DNA of 64,000 nucleotides from JAKAGZ01 sp963748105 (GTDB taxonomy: Bacteria > Bacteroidota > Ignavibacteria > Ignavibacteriales > Ignavibacteriaceae), in the NCBI GenBank assembly GCA_963748105.1, contig CAVVHP010000006.1, positions 4,217 through 68,216 on the forward strand, given 5' to 3'. The notes beneath the pieces were generated by a model. The model worked only from the letters and a program-made list of their open reading frames with translations. It was not told where the DNA came from and searched no databases. Position numbers and translations under genes: made by a program. Positions 1 to 8,365 of the stretch are shown in pieces (position 1 is the stretch's first letter; the number at the start of each line of letters is the position of its first letter).

Positions 1-134
1 TTATAATTATTGTTGAAATTAATTGACAGTGTGTCCGAAACATTTTCCAGGTAATACTTCGATTGTGCAGAAACTCCGATCTGCAGACAGAACAAAGCTA
101 AAATTATAAATGAGATTTTTGTTTTGAAATTCAA
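1..134 (-). CDS. N-terminal end of an exported protein (partial, runs off the window)
   Basis: Reading the minus strand from a TTG at 134 gives a 44-residue open stretch up to the window edge. It has the shape of a signal peptide: a positively charged start (NFKTK), a hydrophobic core (ISFIILALFCLQIG) and a signal peptidase I-like site VSA/QS, followed by polar mature sequence. There is no ATG in frame downstream of the preceding in-frame stop near 203, so TTG is the best start, although I see no strong ribosome binding site. The product beyond the signal peptide cannot be identified from what is present. The call as an exported protein is inferred from the leader alone. Confidence 0.45.
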   Translation of the reverse strand, partial: MNFKTKISFIILALFCLQIGVSAQSKYYLENVSDTLSINFNNNY

Positions 135-324
135 ACGCCGCCGGTTATATATTTTTACATTGCTTTGAGTAGAAATCCTGATTCCGGATAATATTTCATA
201 TCATAAAGATAATATCTAAAAATTCGGAATTTGCCTAAAATCTACAGAATTTTTATATAGAAAATCGTGCTAATTTTGTTATTTTTGAATGACAAATTTA
301 AGCCTAAAACTTTAGAAAGTTTAT

Positions 325-645
325 ATGATCAAGAAAATACGGGAGGCGGCAAAAAAGAGAATTCTCTATTCCCCGCATGCTCTTACACAGTCTACCAGCC
401 CCGAGAGAATGATTGGTCCCGCAGAACTAAGAAGCACAATTGAAAACGGGGAAATTATTGAAGACTATCCCTACGATGACCGTGGACATACTGTTTTAAT
501 TTCGGGTAAGAGTTCGGGCGAACGTGTTGTTCACGTTGTATGCGTACCAACTGATTTTTACCTAATGATTATTACAGCGTACATTCCTTCTGATGACAAA
601 TGGAGTTCCGATTTCAGAAACCGGGAGGATATATGGTCTGCATAA
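325..645 (+). CDS. DUF4258 domain protein (possible RelE-fold toxin-like partner)
   Basis: The 106-residue protein has the DUF4258 pattern: an N-terminal YSPHAL segment, then ENGEIIEDYP, then an RGH...VVHVV core and a C-terminal IITAYIP strand. DUF4258 proteins are small, are often found next to YgiT/MqsA-type zinc-finger proteins, and resemble RelE-like folds; a toxin role is inferred, not shown. The downstream zinc-finger gene starts inside its last codons (ATG at 633, stop at 643-645), which implies translational coupling. A TAnnTTTG-like box lies at 271-278, but no convincing upstream partner box accompanies it. Confidence 0.8.
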   Translation: MIKKIREAAKKRILYSPHALTQSTSPERMIGPAELRSTIENGEIIEDYPYDDRGHTVLISGKSSGERVVHVVCVPTDFYLMIITAYIPSDDKWSSDFRNREDIWSA

Positions 646-869
646 AATGTTATAATGATACGGAAAGAAAATTCACGCCCTTCACAATAAAACGCGCTGG
701 TTATGGGTTAACATTTAAGGAAGTGCCCGCGTGGATTTGCCCCGTCTGTGAATACACTTACTTTGAAGAATCTGATGTGGAAATTCTACACACCACTATT
801 AAAACACTCGATGAAAATTCCCGGAAATTAAAAGATGCCATTGTTTACTGGCCTGAAACTTTAAAGTAG
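633..869 (+). CDS. YgiT/MqsA-type zinc-finger protein (antitoxin-like)
   Basis: The 78-residue protein has two CxxC pairs, CIKC at residues 3-6 and CPVC near residue 37, separated by about 30 residues with a central basic stretch. This is the zinc-finger arrangement of the MqsA/YgiT N-terminal domain. I place the start at ATG 633 because GGGAGG lies 5 to 10 bases upstream and the first cysteine pair follows directly; an earlier ATG at 600 would add residues read out of frame through the DUF4258 gene. There is no C-terminal helix-turn-helix domain, so any autoregulation would differ from classical MqsA. The pairing with DUF4258 suggests a type II toxin-antitoxin-like unit. Confidence 0.8.
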   Translation: MVCIKCYNDTERKFTPFTIKRAGYGLTFKEVPAWICPVCEYTYFEESDVEILHTTIKTLDENSRKLKDAIVYWPETLK

Positions 870-963
870 AATGGTTTAAAATTTTATACTAACGAGACAA
901 AAAAATCCATGTAAATACTTTTGAGTCCCTGCGGGGAAACATAATAATTTATAGATTTATTTT

Positions 964-2196
964 TTATTCGTGTCTAAGCGCTTCAATCGGGTCCATATTT
1001 GCAGCTTTGTAAGCGGGATATGTACCGAAGACAACTCCAACAAAAACACAGAGCCCCAGGCCGATTGCAACCCAGTCATAAGGTATTGCAGATTTGGCTT
1101 TTAGAAAACTTCCCGCAAAATTGCCTATTCCTACGCCGAGCAAAATACCAATTACACCACCGACAAGACAAAGCGCAATTGCCTCAATCAGGAACTGTGT
1201 GAGAATATTTTTCCGTTTTGCCCCTACGGCTTTTCTAATTCCAATTTCCCTGGTTCTTTCTGTAACCGAGACGAGCATAATATTCATAATTCCAACACCA
1301 GCTGCAAGCAGTGCAATAATTGAAACAACCAGCGCGCCAATTTTAATTCCGCCGGTAATATTATTAATCTGTCCAATTAAAGATTCGTTGCTAAAAATTT
1401 CAAAATCGTTATCCTCACCGGGAGCAACTTTTCTTATTGTTCTTAAATAACCAATTGTCTCTTCAATTAATCTGGAATAATCCTCTTTGCTCTTTGCCAT
1501 AACCATTATGTTTACGCTTGTATGGTACTTTCCGTAAAAAGACTGGAAAGTTGTAATTGGCATAACGACAAGATTATCCTGACTGTCTCCGAACATTGCC
1601 GGCCTTGGTTCCAGCACACCAATAACTCTTAACGGATGTCCGTCAACTTTTACAGTTTGTCCAACAGGATTTATACTAGGGAAAAGTTTATCAACCACGT
1701 CTTTTCCCAGCACACAAACGTACCCGGAATTTTCTACATCATTAGGCCTTAACCCTCTACCGTATGCGGGGATCCAGTTGTTGGTTTTTAAACCTCCAAC
1801 TGTTTCCCCATACACTCTTATATTCGGATTGGTTTCAACATTTCCGTATTTAACAACTTTTCCGCCGTGCCTTTGTTCAGCGGCAACTTCTTCGGCTCCC
1901 TTTAGCAAATCTTTCAATCTATTGTACTGTTCCAATGTTATATCCTGCCTGTTCCTATATTTATGCCTGTCACGATGACCGCCCACTCTGAATGCAGGAT
2001 ATTTTTGAACCTGGAAAGTATCTTGCGCAAGATCAGACAAACCGCCTTCTATACTTGCCTGAAGCATAGTGATAATGGTCATAATAACAATAATAGAAAA
2101 TATACCGACTACTACACCCAACACAGTTAATAGTGTTCTTAGCCTGTTCCCTTTAATTGATTGGAAAGATATCTGAAGAATTTCGAATAGTTTCAT
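964..2196 (-). CDS. MacB-type ABC transporter permease (copy 1)
   Basis: The 410-residue protein has the MacB layout: an N-terminal transmembrane helix (about 18-45), a large extracytoplasmic MacB_PCD domain, then an FtsX-type C-terminal block with three helices (about 285-310, 335-365 and 375-395). The motif MLVSVTERTREIGIRKAVGA, the coupling region that meets the ATPase, is intact. It is a close paralogue of the permeases at 2424-3656 and 3803-5038. No ATPase is fused, so it would have to use a separate ATPase such as the one at 6326-7045. It lies apart from the core export operon, beyond a terminator and a decayed stub, and may be transcribed on its own. The substrate is unknown. Confidence 0.88.
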   Translation of the reverse strand: MKLFEILQISFQSIKGNRLRTLLTVLGVVVGIFSIIVIMTIITMLQASIEGGLSDLAQDTFQVQKYPAFRVGGHRDRHKYRNRQDITLEQYNRLKDLLKGAEEVAAEQRHGGKVVKYGNVETNPNIRVYGETVGGLKTNNWIPAYGRGLRPNDVENSGYVCVLGKDVVDKLFPSINPVGQTVKVDGHPLRVIGVLEPRPAMFGDSQDNLVVMPITTFQSFYGKYHTSVNIMVMAKSKEDYSRLIEETIGYLRTIRKVAPGEDNDFEIFSNESLIGQINNITGGIKIGALVVSIIALLAAGVGIMNIMLVSVTERTREIGIRKAVGAKRKNILTQFLIEAIALCLVGGVIGILLGVGIGNFAGSFLKAKSAIPYDWVAIGLGLCVFVGVVFGTYPAYKAANMDPIEALRHE

Positions 2197-2338
2197 TTTA
2201 CCGCCTGTATTATCCCTATGGTTTTCATATTAGCATTTAAAATAATAGAAATGTTTTCCACTTCAAACAAAAAAGTGATGAATAAATGTTAACCGGAGTT
2301 AGACAATAATAAACTATAAAAAGTTTAAACTTTATAAT

Positions 2339-2397
2339 TTATTCATACCTGAATGTTTCTATGGATCGAGATTTGCAACATTGTAAGCCTGGCAGGC
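2339..2397 (-). pseudogene. decayed C-terminal stub of a further MacB-type permease
   Basis: Read on the minus strand, 2397-2365 gives ACQAYNVANLD. After a missing base at 2363-2364 the next frame gives IETFRYE followed by TAA at 2339-2341. The intact neighbours end in YPAYKAANLDPIEALRYE plus stop, so the match covers both the conserved PAYKAANLDP element and the terminal RYE with its stop position. One base is missing and upstream sequence is unrecognisable. It sits just downstream of the stop of the 2424-3656 permease. I infer a relic of tandem duplication and unequal recombination. Confidence 0.6.
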
Positions 2398-2423
2398 CAA
2401 TCATTATCTAAATAATAAAATCC

Positions 2424-3656
2424 CTATTCGTAATGCAGGGCTTCAATCGGATCAAGATTAGCCGCTTTGTAAGCCGGGTATGTGCCAAAAAGAACACCGA
2501 CAAAGACACAGAGACCAAGGCCTATCGCAACCCAGTCATAAGGAATTGCCGTATCTGCATTAAGAAAAGTCCCAGCCATATTCCCAATACCAATTCCAAG
2601 AAAAATTCCGACAATTCCGCCAATTATACATAGGAAGATTGATTCAACCAGGAACTGGTAAAGAATATTTTTCTTTTTGGCACCAACCGCTTTTCTTATT
2701 CCAATTTCTCTTGTTCTTTCTGTAACTGAAACCAGCATAATATTCATTATGCCAACACCTGCAGCAAGTAAAGCTATTACTGAAACTACCATTGCCCCGA
2801 TCTTAACTCCGCTGGTAATATCAGCAATCTGGCCAATAAGGGACTCGTTGCTGAAAATTTCAAAATCGTTTTCTTTGCCTGGAGGAACTTTTCTTATTGT
2901 TCTCATATAACCAATTGTTGATTCAATCAGCCTGTCATAATCTTTATCGCTGTATGACATAATCGTAATATCCACGCTGCTGTTCTTACCACCATACATA
3001 GAATGAAAAGTTGAAATCGGGATGGCCAGGTAATTATCAAAACTCTGTCCGAAAAATTCCGGTCGTTTACCAAATGCGCCAATTACGCGGAGGGGTTTAC
3101 CGCTGACGGAAACTGTTAGTCCGACGGGGTCTATACTCGGGAAAAGTTTTTCAACAACATCCGGCCCCAACAAGCAGACATCAGCAGAATAATTAACATC
3201 GTTCTGATTAATCTCTCTACCACTATCTATAGTAAGGTTTGCTGTTCTCATTACACCTGCTGTAATTCCACTTATGTAAATATTCGGATTGGTTTCTTTG
3301 TTACCATATTTTACAACTATACCACCTCGCGCTTTATCTGCGCCCATATATTTTGCGTCTTTTAATAAATCCTGAAGTCTGTAAAATTCATCTAGAGTAA
3401 TGTCCTTCCTATTCCTGTATTGTTGACGCGCATTATGTCCGCCTGTATTTATAGCCGGATATTTTTGAATCTGGAAGCTGTTTTTACTCAGGAAAGAAAT
3501 TCCGTTATCGATTGTAGATTGTAGCATTGTGATAATTGTCATAATTACAATTATTGAAAAAATTCCAACCACTATGCCAAGCATTGTAAGAAGCGTTCTG
3601 AGTTTATTTGATTTTATGGATTGAATGGACTGAGTTATAATTTCCAGGATATTCAT
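2424..3656 (-). CDS. MacB-type ABC transporter permease (copy 2)
   Basis: The 410-residue protein has the same order as its neighbours: N-terminal helix (LRTLLTMLGIVVGIFSIIVI), extracytoplasmic MacB_PCD domain, then the FtsX block containing VSVTERTREIGIRKAVGAKK. It is the same length as the copy at 964-2196 and nearly collinear with it, so these are recent tandem duplicates. It is separated from the upstream copy (3803-5038) by a 146-base gap holding a terminator-like hairpin, so it probably has its own promoter, which I could not pinpoint. No fused ATPase. It would pair with itself or a paralogue to form the dimeric membrane part of a tripartite exporter. Confidence 0.88.
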   Translation of the reverse strand: MNILEIITQSIQSIKSNKLRTLLTMLGIVVGIFSIIVIMTIITMLQSTIDNGISFLSKNSFQIQKYPAINTGGHNARQQYRNRKDITLDEFYRLQDLLKDAKYMGADKARGGIVVKYGNKETNPNIYISGITAGVMRTANLTIDSGREINQNDVNYSADVCLLGPDVVEKLFPSIDPVGLTVSVSGKPLRVIGAFGKRPEFFGQSFDNYLAIPISTFHSMYGGKNSSVDITIMSYSDKDYDRLIESTIGYMRTIRKVPPGKENDFEIFSNESLIGQIADITSGVKIGAMVVSVIALLAAGVGIMNIMLVSVTERTREIGIRKAVGAKKKNILYQFLVESIFLCIIGGIVGIFLGIGIGNMAGTFLNADTAIPYDWVAIGLGLCVFVGVLFGTYPAYKAANLDPIEALHYE

Positions 3657-3743
3657 AATTGCTGATCCCCTTTAAGATTATTAACAGGAATAATCTATTT
3701 CCACAAATGATTTAATTCTATTAAATAAGATAATGAAGTATAA

Positions 3744-3778
3744 ATAAAAATACCCGTCTAAAATTGACGGGCATTTAT
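3744..3778 (-). terminator. rho-independent terminator after permease copy 3
   Basis: A 6-bp stem CCCGTC/GACGGG (3753-3758 and 3766-3771) with a 7-base loop is flanked on the minus-strand downstream side by a U-rich stretch (tatttttattt in RNA sense). It lies right after the stop of the permease at 3803-5038 and would end the export operon there. T-richness on the other side makes weak bidirectional action possible. Confidence 0.6.
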
Positions 3779-3802
3779 TTAATAATTCCTTATCCCAATA
3801 AT

Positions 3803-5038
3803 TTATTCATATCTTAATGCTTCAATCGGATCGAGATTGGATGCTTTGTAAGCCGGGTATGTGCCGAATGCAATTCCGACAAATACGCATAAAGATAATC
3901 CTATTGCTACCCAATCATATGGAATGGCTGATTGAGCATTTAAAAAGCTTCCGGCGATATTTCCGATTCCCACACCGAGCATTATTCCAATCATGCCGCC
4001 AAACAGGCAGAGCATTATCGCTTCAAAAAGAAACTGGTTCATAATATTAGATTTCTTTGCGCCAATTGCTTTTCTTATTCCTATTTCCCGTGTTCTCTCG
4101 GTAACCGAAACGAGCATAATATTCATTATACCGATACCGGCAGCAAGCAATGCGATAATTGACACAACCATGGCACCAATTTTTACACCCGATGTAATAC
4201 CGTTTATCTGGTTCATTACTGTTTCATTGCTGAAAATTTCAAAGTCGTTATCTTTGCCCGGTTCATTCTTTCTGATAGTCCTAAGGTATCCAATAGCAGA
4301 CTCAATAACATCGTTGTAATCTTCTTTGGATTTAGACATCACCATTATGTTTACACTGTAACTATACTTTCCATACATCGACTGGAAAGTAGTAATAGGA
4401 GTAATTACATAATTATCACGGCTGTTACCGAACATCTGGGGCTGTTTTTCAAGCACCCCAATTACTCTCATCGGCCGGCCGTCAACTTTTACAGTCTGCC
4501 CGATTGGATTTATACTTGCAAATAATTTATCAACAACATCCTGCCCTATTATACAAACATTATTTGATCGATCAACGTCTGTCTGCATAAAGTCACGGCC
4601 ATATTCAACATTCCAGTTATTTGTTTTTACACCGCCGAGTGTTTCACCGGCTAACTGAATATTAGGATTTGTTTCAATGTTGCCGTATTTAATAATAACT
4701 CCGCCATGCCATTGTTCAGCACCCATATAGAGCACTTTATCCTTCATATTCTCTTCGAGCCTGTAGTATTCTTCCAGTGTGAGATCTTTCCTGTTTCTAT
4801 ATTTATTTCTCCAGCCGGGACCGCCACCGCCGTTTTGTGGATATTTCTGAATCTGGAAAGTATTTTTATTCAGCTGGGCAACACCGTTTTCAATACTTTT
4901 CTGAAGCATGGTTATAATCGTCATAATTACGATTATAGAAAATATCCCCACCACAACTCCCAGAACTGTTAACATAGTTCTCAGTTTATTGTTTTGAATA
5001 GACTGAACCGACATTGAAAAAATCTGGCTTAATTTCAT
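3803..5038 (-). CDS. MacB-type ABC transporter permease (copy 3)
   Basis: The 411-residue protein is collinear with the copies at 964 and 2424: N-terminal helix, MacB_PCD domain, then an FtsX block with VSVTERTREIGIRKAIGAKK. A small Gly-rich insertion (GGGGPGW) near residue 73 distinguishes it. Its ATG (5036-5038) overlaps the stop of the upstream permease by one base (TAATG), so the two are translationally coupled. It is the last gene of the operon TolC-like/MacA/ATPase/permease/permease before the terminator near 3760. It therefore probably forms a heterodimer with the 5038-6273 permease around the shared ATPase; that pairing is inferred from gene order. Confidence 0.88.
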   Translation of the reverse strand: MKLSQIFSMSVQSIQNNKLRTMLTVLGVVVGIFSIIVIMTIITMLQKSIENGVAQLNKNTFQIQKYPQNGGGGPGWRNKYRNRKDLTLEEYYRLEENMKDKVLYMGAEQWHGGVIIKYGNIETNPNIQLAGETLGGVKTNNWNVEYGRDFMQTDVDRSNNVCIIGQDVVDKLFASINPIGQTVKVDGRPMRVIGVLEKQPQMFGNSRDNYVITPITTFQSMYGKYSYSVNIMVMSKSKEDYNDVIESAIGYLRTIRKNEPGKDNDFEIFSNETVMNQINGITSGVKIGAMVVSIIALLAAGIGIMNIMLVSVTERTREIGIRKAIGAKKSNIMNQFLFEAIMLCLFGGMIGIMLGVGIGNIAGSFLNAQSAIPYDWVAIGLSLCVFVGIAFGTYPAYKASNLDPIEALRYE

Positions 5039-6273
5039 TATTCGTACCTCAACGCTTCAACCGGATCCATTTTTGCAGCAGTATAAGCAGGCGCAAATCC
5101 TGCAGCAACTCCGGTTATTAATGAAACAATTATTGCTATAACAACGGCGCTGTATTCCACTGAAGTAGGTATAAACTGATTGACTATCATACTAAGTATA
5201 ATCGCAAGTATAAGCCCTATAAATCCTCCCATTAAACAAATTGCGGAAGATTCCAGGATAAACTGGGCAAGTATTGTTCTTCTTTTTGCACCGATAGCCT
5301 TCCTTAATCCTATTTCTTTTGTTCTTTCCCTAACGGAAACAAACATAATATTCATGATTCCGATGGCACCGACAAACAATGAAAGTCCGGTAATAAATAA
5401 ACCCGCAATCTGAATAACTCCAACAACAGAATTAAAATTCTGCATAAGCGCTTCCTGCTGATTTATTGAAAAATCATCCTCCTCATTATATTTCAATCCC
5501 CTTACCTTTCTCATAACACCGTCTGCTTCGTCCTTGGTTATGGCAACAGTGGCCGGACTTGAAGCACGCACATTTATTGTAATGCTGTTACTGCGTCTGC
5601 TCATAAAATATTTAAATACACAACCGATCGGAATAAAAACCTGGTTATCAGGATTGAACGGGCCAAGTATAAAACTTCCCTGTTCAGCAAGTACACCTAC
5701 AACTTTAAAGTTTTCATTACCAATCTTTATTTCTTTATCCAAGGCATCTCCCCGCGGGAAAAGATTTTTAGCAATCTCACTTCCAAGCACAGCCACGTTT
5801 CTTGAAGATTTGCTTTCGATATCAGAATAAAATCGACCAAGATCAAACGTGAAATTTGTTGTTTTTACATAATCTGCATTTGAGCCAGTCAGGAATACAC
5901 TTTCAACTGTTCTGTCCTGATACTTTACAGTTTTGTTACTGTTTACCACCGGAGCAACTGCAAGAGGTGTTTTAGCTAATTCCTTAAACTTTTCATAATC
6001 TTCCATTGTGATATTGTCTCTGTTCCTTATCTTCCACCATTCTGTGTTGTTAAACCATGCCCATTTACTTATATAAAGAACATCTGATCCAAGCGAGCTG
6101 ATTCCTTGTTGAAAGGAATTATTAATCCCTTTTATCGCCGTCGTCATCAGTACAACCGATGTAATACCAATTACAATGCCAAGCATTGTAAGAATCGATC
6201 TTACTTTATTGGACCGGATTGCACGCAAGGCAATTAACAATCCTTCTTTAAGTTCAAACAAAAATATTTCCAT
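5038..6273 (-). CDS. MacB-type ABC transporter permease (divergent copy 4)
   Basis: The 411-residue protein has the MacB_PCD plus FtsX order but is clearly more diverged from the other three. The N-terminus reads LLIALRAIRSNKVRSILTMLG and the coupling region is VSVRERTKEIGLRKAIGAKR. It follows the ATPase gene by about 50 bases and overlaps the next permease by one base, placing it in the core of the operon. The divergence, together with the tight clustering of the other three, suggests that this is the older partner subunit and that the others arose by later duplication. Substrate not inferable. Confidence 0.88.
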   Translation of the reverse strand: MEIFLFELKEGLLIALRAIRSNKVRSILTMLGIVIGITSVVLMTTAIKGINNSFQQGISSLGSDVLYISKWAWFNNTEWWKIRNRDNITMEDYEKFKELAKTPLAVAPVVNSNKTVKYQDRTVESVFLTGSNADYVKTTNFTFDLGRFYSDIESKSSRNVAVLGSEIAKNLFPRGDALDKEIKIGNENFKVVGVLAEQGSFILGPFNPDNQVFIPIGCVFKYFMSRRSNSITINVRASSPATVAITKDEADGVMRKVRGLKYNEEDDFSINQQEALMQNFNSVVGVIQIAGLFITGLSLFVGAIGIMNIMFVSVRERTKEIGLRKAIGAKRRTILAQFILESSAICLMGGFIGLILAIILSMIVNQFIPTSVEYSAVVIAIIVSLITGVAAGFAPAYTAAKMDPVEALRYE

Positions 6274-6325
6274 TTTTTACTCTTTTAATTATTAGAGTTT
6301 TTACAGTTACCTTTATTCCAATAAC

Positions 6326-7045
6326 TTATACAACTGCAGTTCTTGGCTTAGGTATAAACCTTTTTTCCACACCTTTGTCGGATTCTACCAAGCCATCCTT
6401 TAGCCTTATGATTCTCGCAGCGTGTTCTGCTATATATTCTTCGTGAGTTACCAGGATTATAGTATTCCCTTTTTCATATATTTCATTAAAGAGAATCATA
6501 ATTTCCTCGCCTGTTTTCGAATCAAGGTTTCCTGTTGGTTCATCAGCCAGAATTATAGATGGCTTTGTTACAATTGCTCTTGCAACTGCAACTCTCTGCC
6601 TCTGTCCGCCGGAAAGTTCATTAGGTTTATGGTCCATCCGGTCCTTCAATCCAACATCTATAAGCGCCTGCTCGGCTCTCTCACGTCTTTCCGCTGATGC
6701 GATACCGGCGTAAATTAAAGGCAGTTCAACATTGTGGATTGCGTTGGAACGAGAAAGCAGGTTGAATGTCTGAAAAACAAATCCTATTTCTTTGTTTCTA
6801 ATTTTTGCAAGGTCGTTATCTGTCATCTCACTTACACTCTTCCCGGTAAAATCATATTTACCAGAAGTTGGTGTATCGAGACAACCGAGCATATTCATAA
6901 GCGTAGATTTTCCTGATCCTGACGGACCCATAATAGCTACATATTCATTTTTGTCAATCTTTAAAGAGACATCCCGCAAAGCATGAACCTGCTCAGAACC
7001 AACCTCATAAATTTTAGCTATATGTTCTATATTAATAATGTTCAT
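6326..7045 (-). CDS. macB: MacB/LolD-type ABC transporter ATPase
   Basis: The 239-residue stand-alone ATPase has Walker A GPSGSGKST (about residues 40-48), the Q-loop in VFQTFNLL, the signature LSGGQRQRV, Walker B IILADEPTGNLDS and the switch histidine in VTHE. These are the hallmarks of the MacB/LolD/FtsE family, which drives tripartite efflux or lipoprotein release by a mechanotransmission mechanism. It lies between the MacA-like adaptor and the first permease, and is the only ATPase for four permease genes in the window. The protein energises export across the inner membrane at the cytoplasmic face. The symbol is by family only, because classical MacB has the permease fused. Confidence 0.9.
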   Translation of the reverse strand: MNIINIEHIAKIYEVGSEQVHALRDVSLKIDKNEYVAIMGPSGSGKSTLMNMLGCLDTPTSGKYDFTGKSVSEMTDNDLAKIRNKEIGFVFQTFNLLSRSNAIHNVELPLIYAGIASAERRERAEQALIDVGLKDRMDHKPNELSGGQRQRVAVARAIVTKPSIILADEPTGNLDSKTGEEIMILFNEIYEKGNTIILVTHEEYIAEHAARIIRLKDGLVESDKGVEKRFIPKPRTAVV

Positions 7046-7057
7046 CTTTAATTCCGT

Positions 7058-8341
7058 TTATTTATTTTCTGGTTGTAAAGCTTTACCCTTTTTTTCCACC
7101 ATGACAGTGCTGCCTTGGTGAAGTTCTCTTGAAATTGCCCTGTAACTTCCGGTTACAACCTGTTCATCGCCTGTTAAACCTGATTTAATCTGGATATAAT
7201 TATCATCACTTATTCCGGTTGTAACGTCAGCCATTTTTGCTTTACCATCTTTTACCAGAAATACTATTTCTTTTGGTTTCGTGCTTTCTTTTTTCTTGAC
7301 AGGAGCTCCTTCTTCCTGGGAGTTTCCTGCACCCGGCATCGTATCGCCCGGTGTTCTTGCCGTAACACTTTGAATCGGCACGCTCCAAACGTCTTTAATT
7401 CTTGCCGTCTCAATTTTTGCATTACAGGACATTCCCGGTCTTAAATTCGGGTCGGTATCGATTAACTTAATTTTAACTTCAAAGTTAACAACCTGGTCCT
7501 GTGTGCCTGTACCGGTAGCCTGTGCGCTGTTCCCGATTTGTTTTACTGTTCCTCTGAATTCCCTGTCGCCGAAAGCATCAACCTTTACTCTTGCTGTATC
7601 TCCGACAGAAATAAGCACAACATCATTTTCGTCAACGTCTACAACTGCTTCAATGTTATTAAGATCGGATACGGTCATAATATTTGTACCCTGGGTAAAA
7701 TTACTACCAAGTACTCTTTCCCCGAGTTCCATATTAAGCTGAGTTATAATTCCTTTCATAGGGGAATAAATAGTCGTTTTTCTCAGGTTATCCTTCTGAA
7801 CCTTAAGAGCTGCTTCTGTCTGGTCGACATTAGCCTGCGCTCCTTCATAAGCTGCTTTTGCAGAAAGATAGGAACTTCTTGAAGTTTCCAGTTCCGAGTC
7901 GCTGGAAAGTTTTTTCGCGTGCATTTCTTTTATCCTGTCATAATCCGCTGAAAGACGATCAAGATCGGCTTTTCTCATATTCATAGTTGCCTTTGCGTTT
8001 GCAAGATTTGCTTCAGATTGCTGAACCTGCGCAATGTACGCATCCTGTCTTATTTTTAACAGAAGGTCACCTTTATTTACCATCTCTCCTTCTTTCACCG
8101 GAAGTGAGACAATCTCACCACTAACTTCCGGAGTTATAACAACCTTAAATTCAGGGTTGATTGTACCTGTAGCAGAAACCGTCTGGGTTATATTTCTTTT
8201 AATAACCTTTTCAACCTGTACAGCCACTATGTCATCTTTGCTTCCACCAACAAAAGCTATTATAATCAGCGCGATTACCAATATGCCTATACCGCCGAAT
8301 ATATATAATTTCTTTTTCGATTTTTGTTTCCCGTTAGCCAT
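7058..8341 (-). CDS. macA: MacA/HlyD-type periplasmic adaptor subunit
   Basis: The 427-residue protein has an N-terminal anchor helix (KKLYIFGGIGILVIALIII), then a barrel-sandwich half (PEVSGEIVSLPVKEGEMVNKGD, the lipoyl-like element), a long coiled-coil hairpin (about residues 105-195), the second lipoyl half (IYSPMKGIITQL) and beta-barrel and membrane-proximal domains. The C-terminus carries a Lys-rich, low-complexity tail. This is the RND/MacA adaptor fold that bridges the inner-membrane pump and the outer-membrane channel. The gene lies 12 bases upstream of the ATPase gene and 24 bases downstream of the TolC-like gene, consistent with one tripartite operon. Confidence 0.9.
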   Translation of the reverse strand: MANGKQKSKKKLYIFGGIGILVIALIIIAFVGGSKDDIVAVQVEKVIKRNITQTVSATGTINPEFKVVITPEVSGEIVSLPVKEGEMVNKGDLLLKIRQDAYIAQVQQSEANLANAKATMNMRKADLDRLSADYDRIKEMHAKKLSSDSELETSRSSYLSAKAAYEGAQANVDQTEAALKVQKDNLRKTTIYSPMKGIITQLNMELGERVLGSNFTQGTNIMTVSDLNNIEAVVDVDENDVVLISVGDTARVKVDAFGDREFRGTVKQIGNSAQATGTGTQDQVVNFEVKIKLIDTDPNLRPGMSCNAKIETARIKDVWSVPIQSVTARTPGDTMPGAGNSQEEGAPVKKKESTKPKEIVFLVKDGKAKMADVTTGISDDNYIQIKSGLTGDEQVVTGSYRAISRELHQGSTVMVEKKGKALQPENK

Positions 8342-8365
8342 TGAATTAACTCCTATTATTAAATA

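Noticed and set aside
600..632. ATG 600 as the start of the YgiT-type gene
   Set aside because: There is no ribosome binding site before it, and the first 11 codons would fall inside the DUF4258 gene. ATG 633 has GGGAGG and places CIKC at the proper N-terminus.
999..1202. Plus-strand open frames opposite the permease genes (also near 1094, 1778, 2433, 3817 and 5180)
   Set aside because: They lie wholly inside minus-strand genes with intact family motifs. They have no ribosome binding sites or recognisable domains and follow from codon bias on the other strand.
2320..2333. 14-bp palindrome AAAGTTTAAACTTT upstream of permease copy 1
   Set aside because: It is AT-only low complexity in an AT-rich genome; no second copy or operator context was seen.
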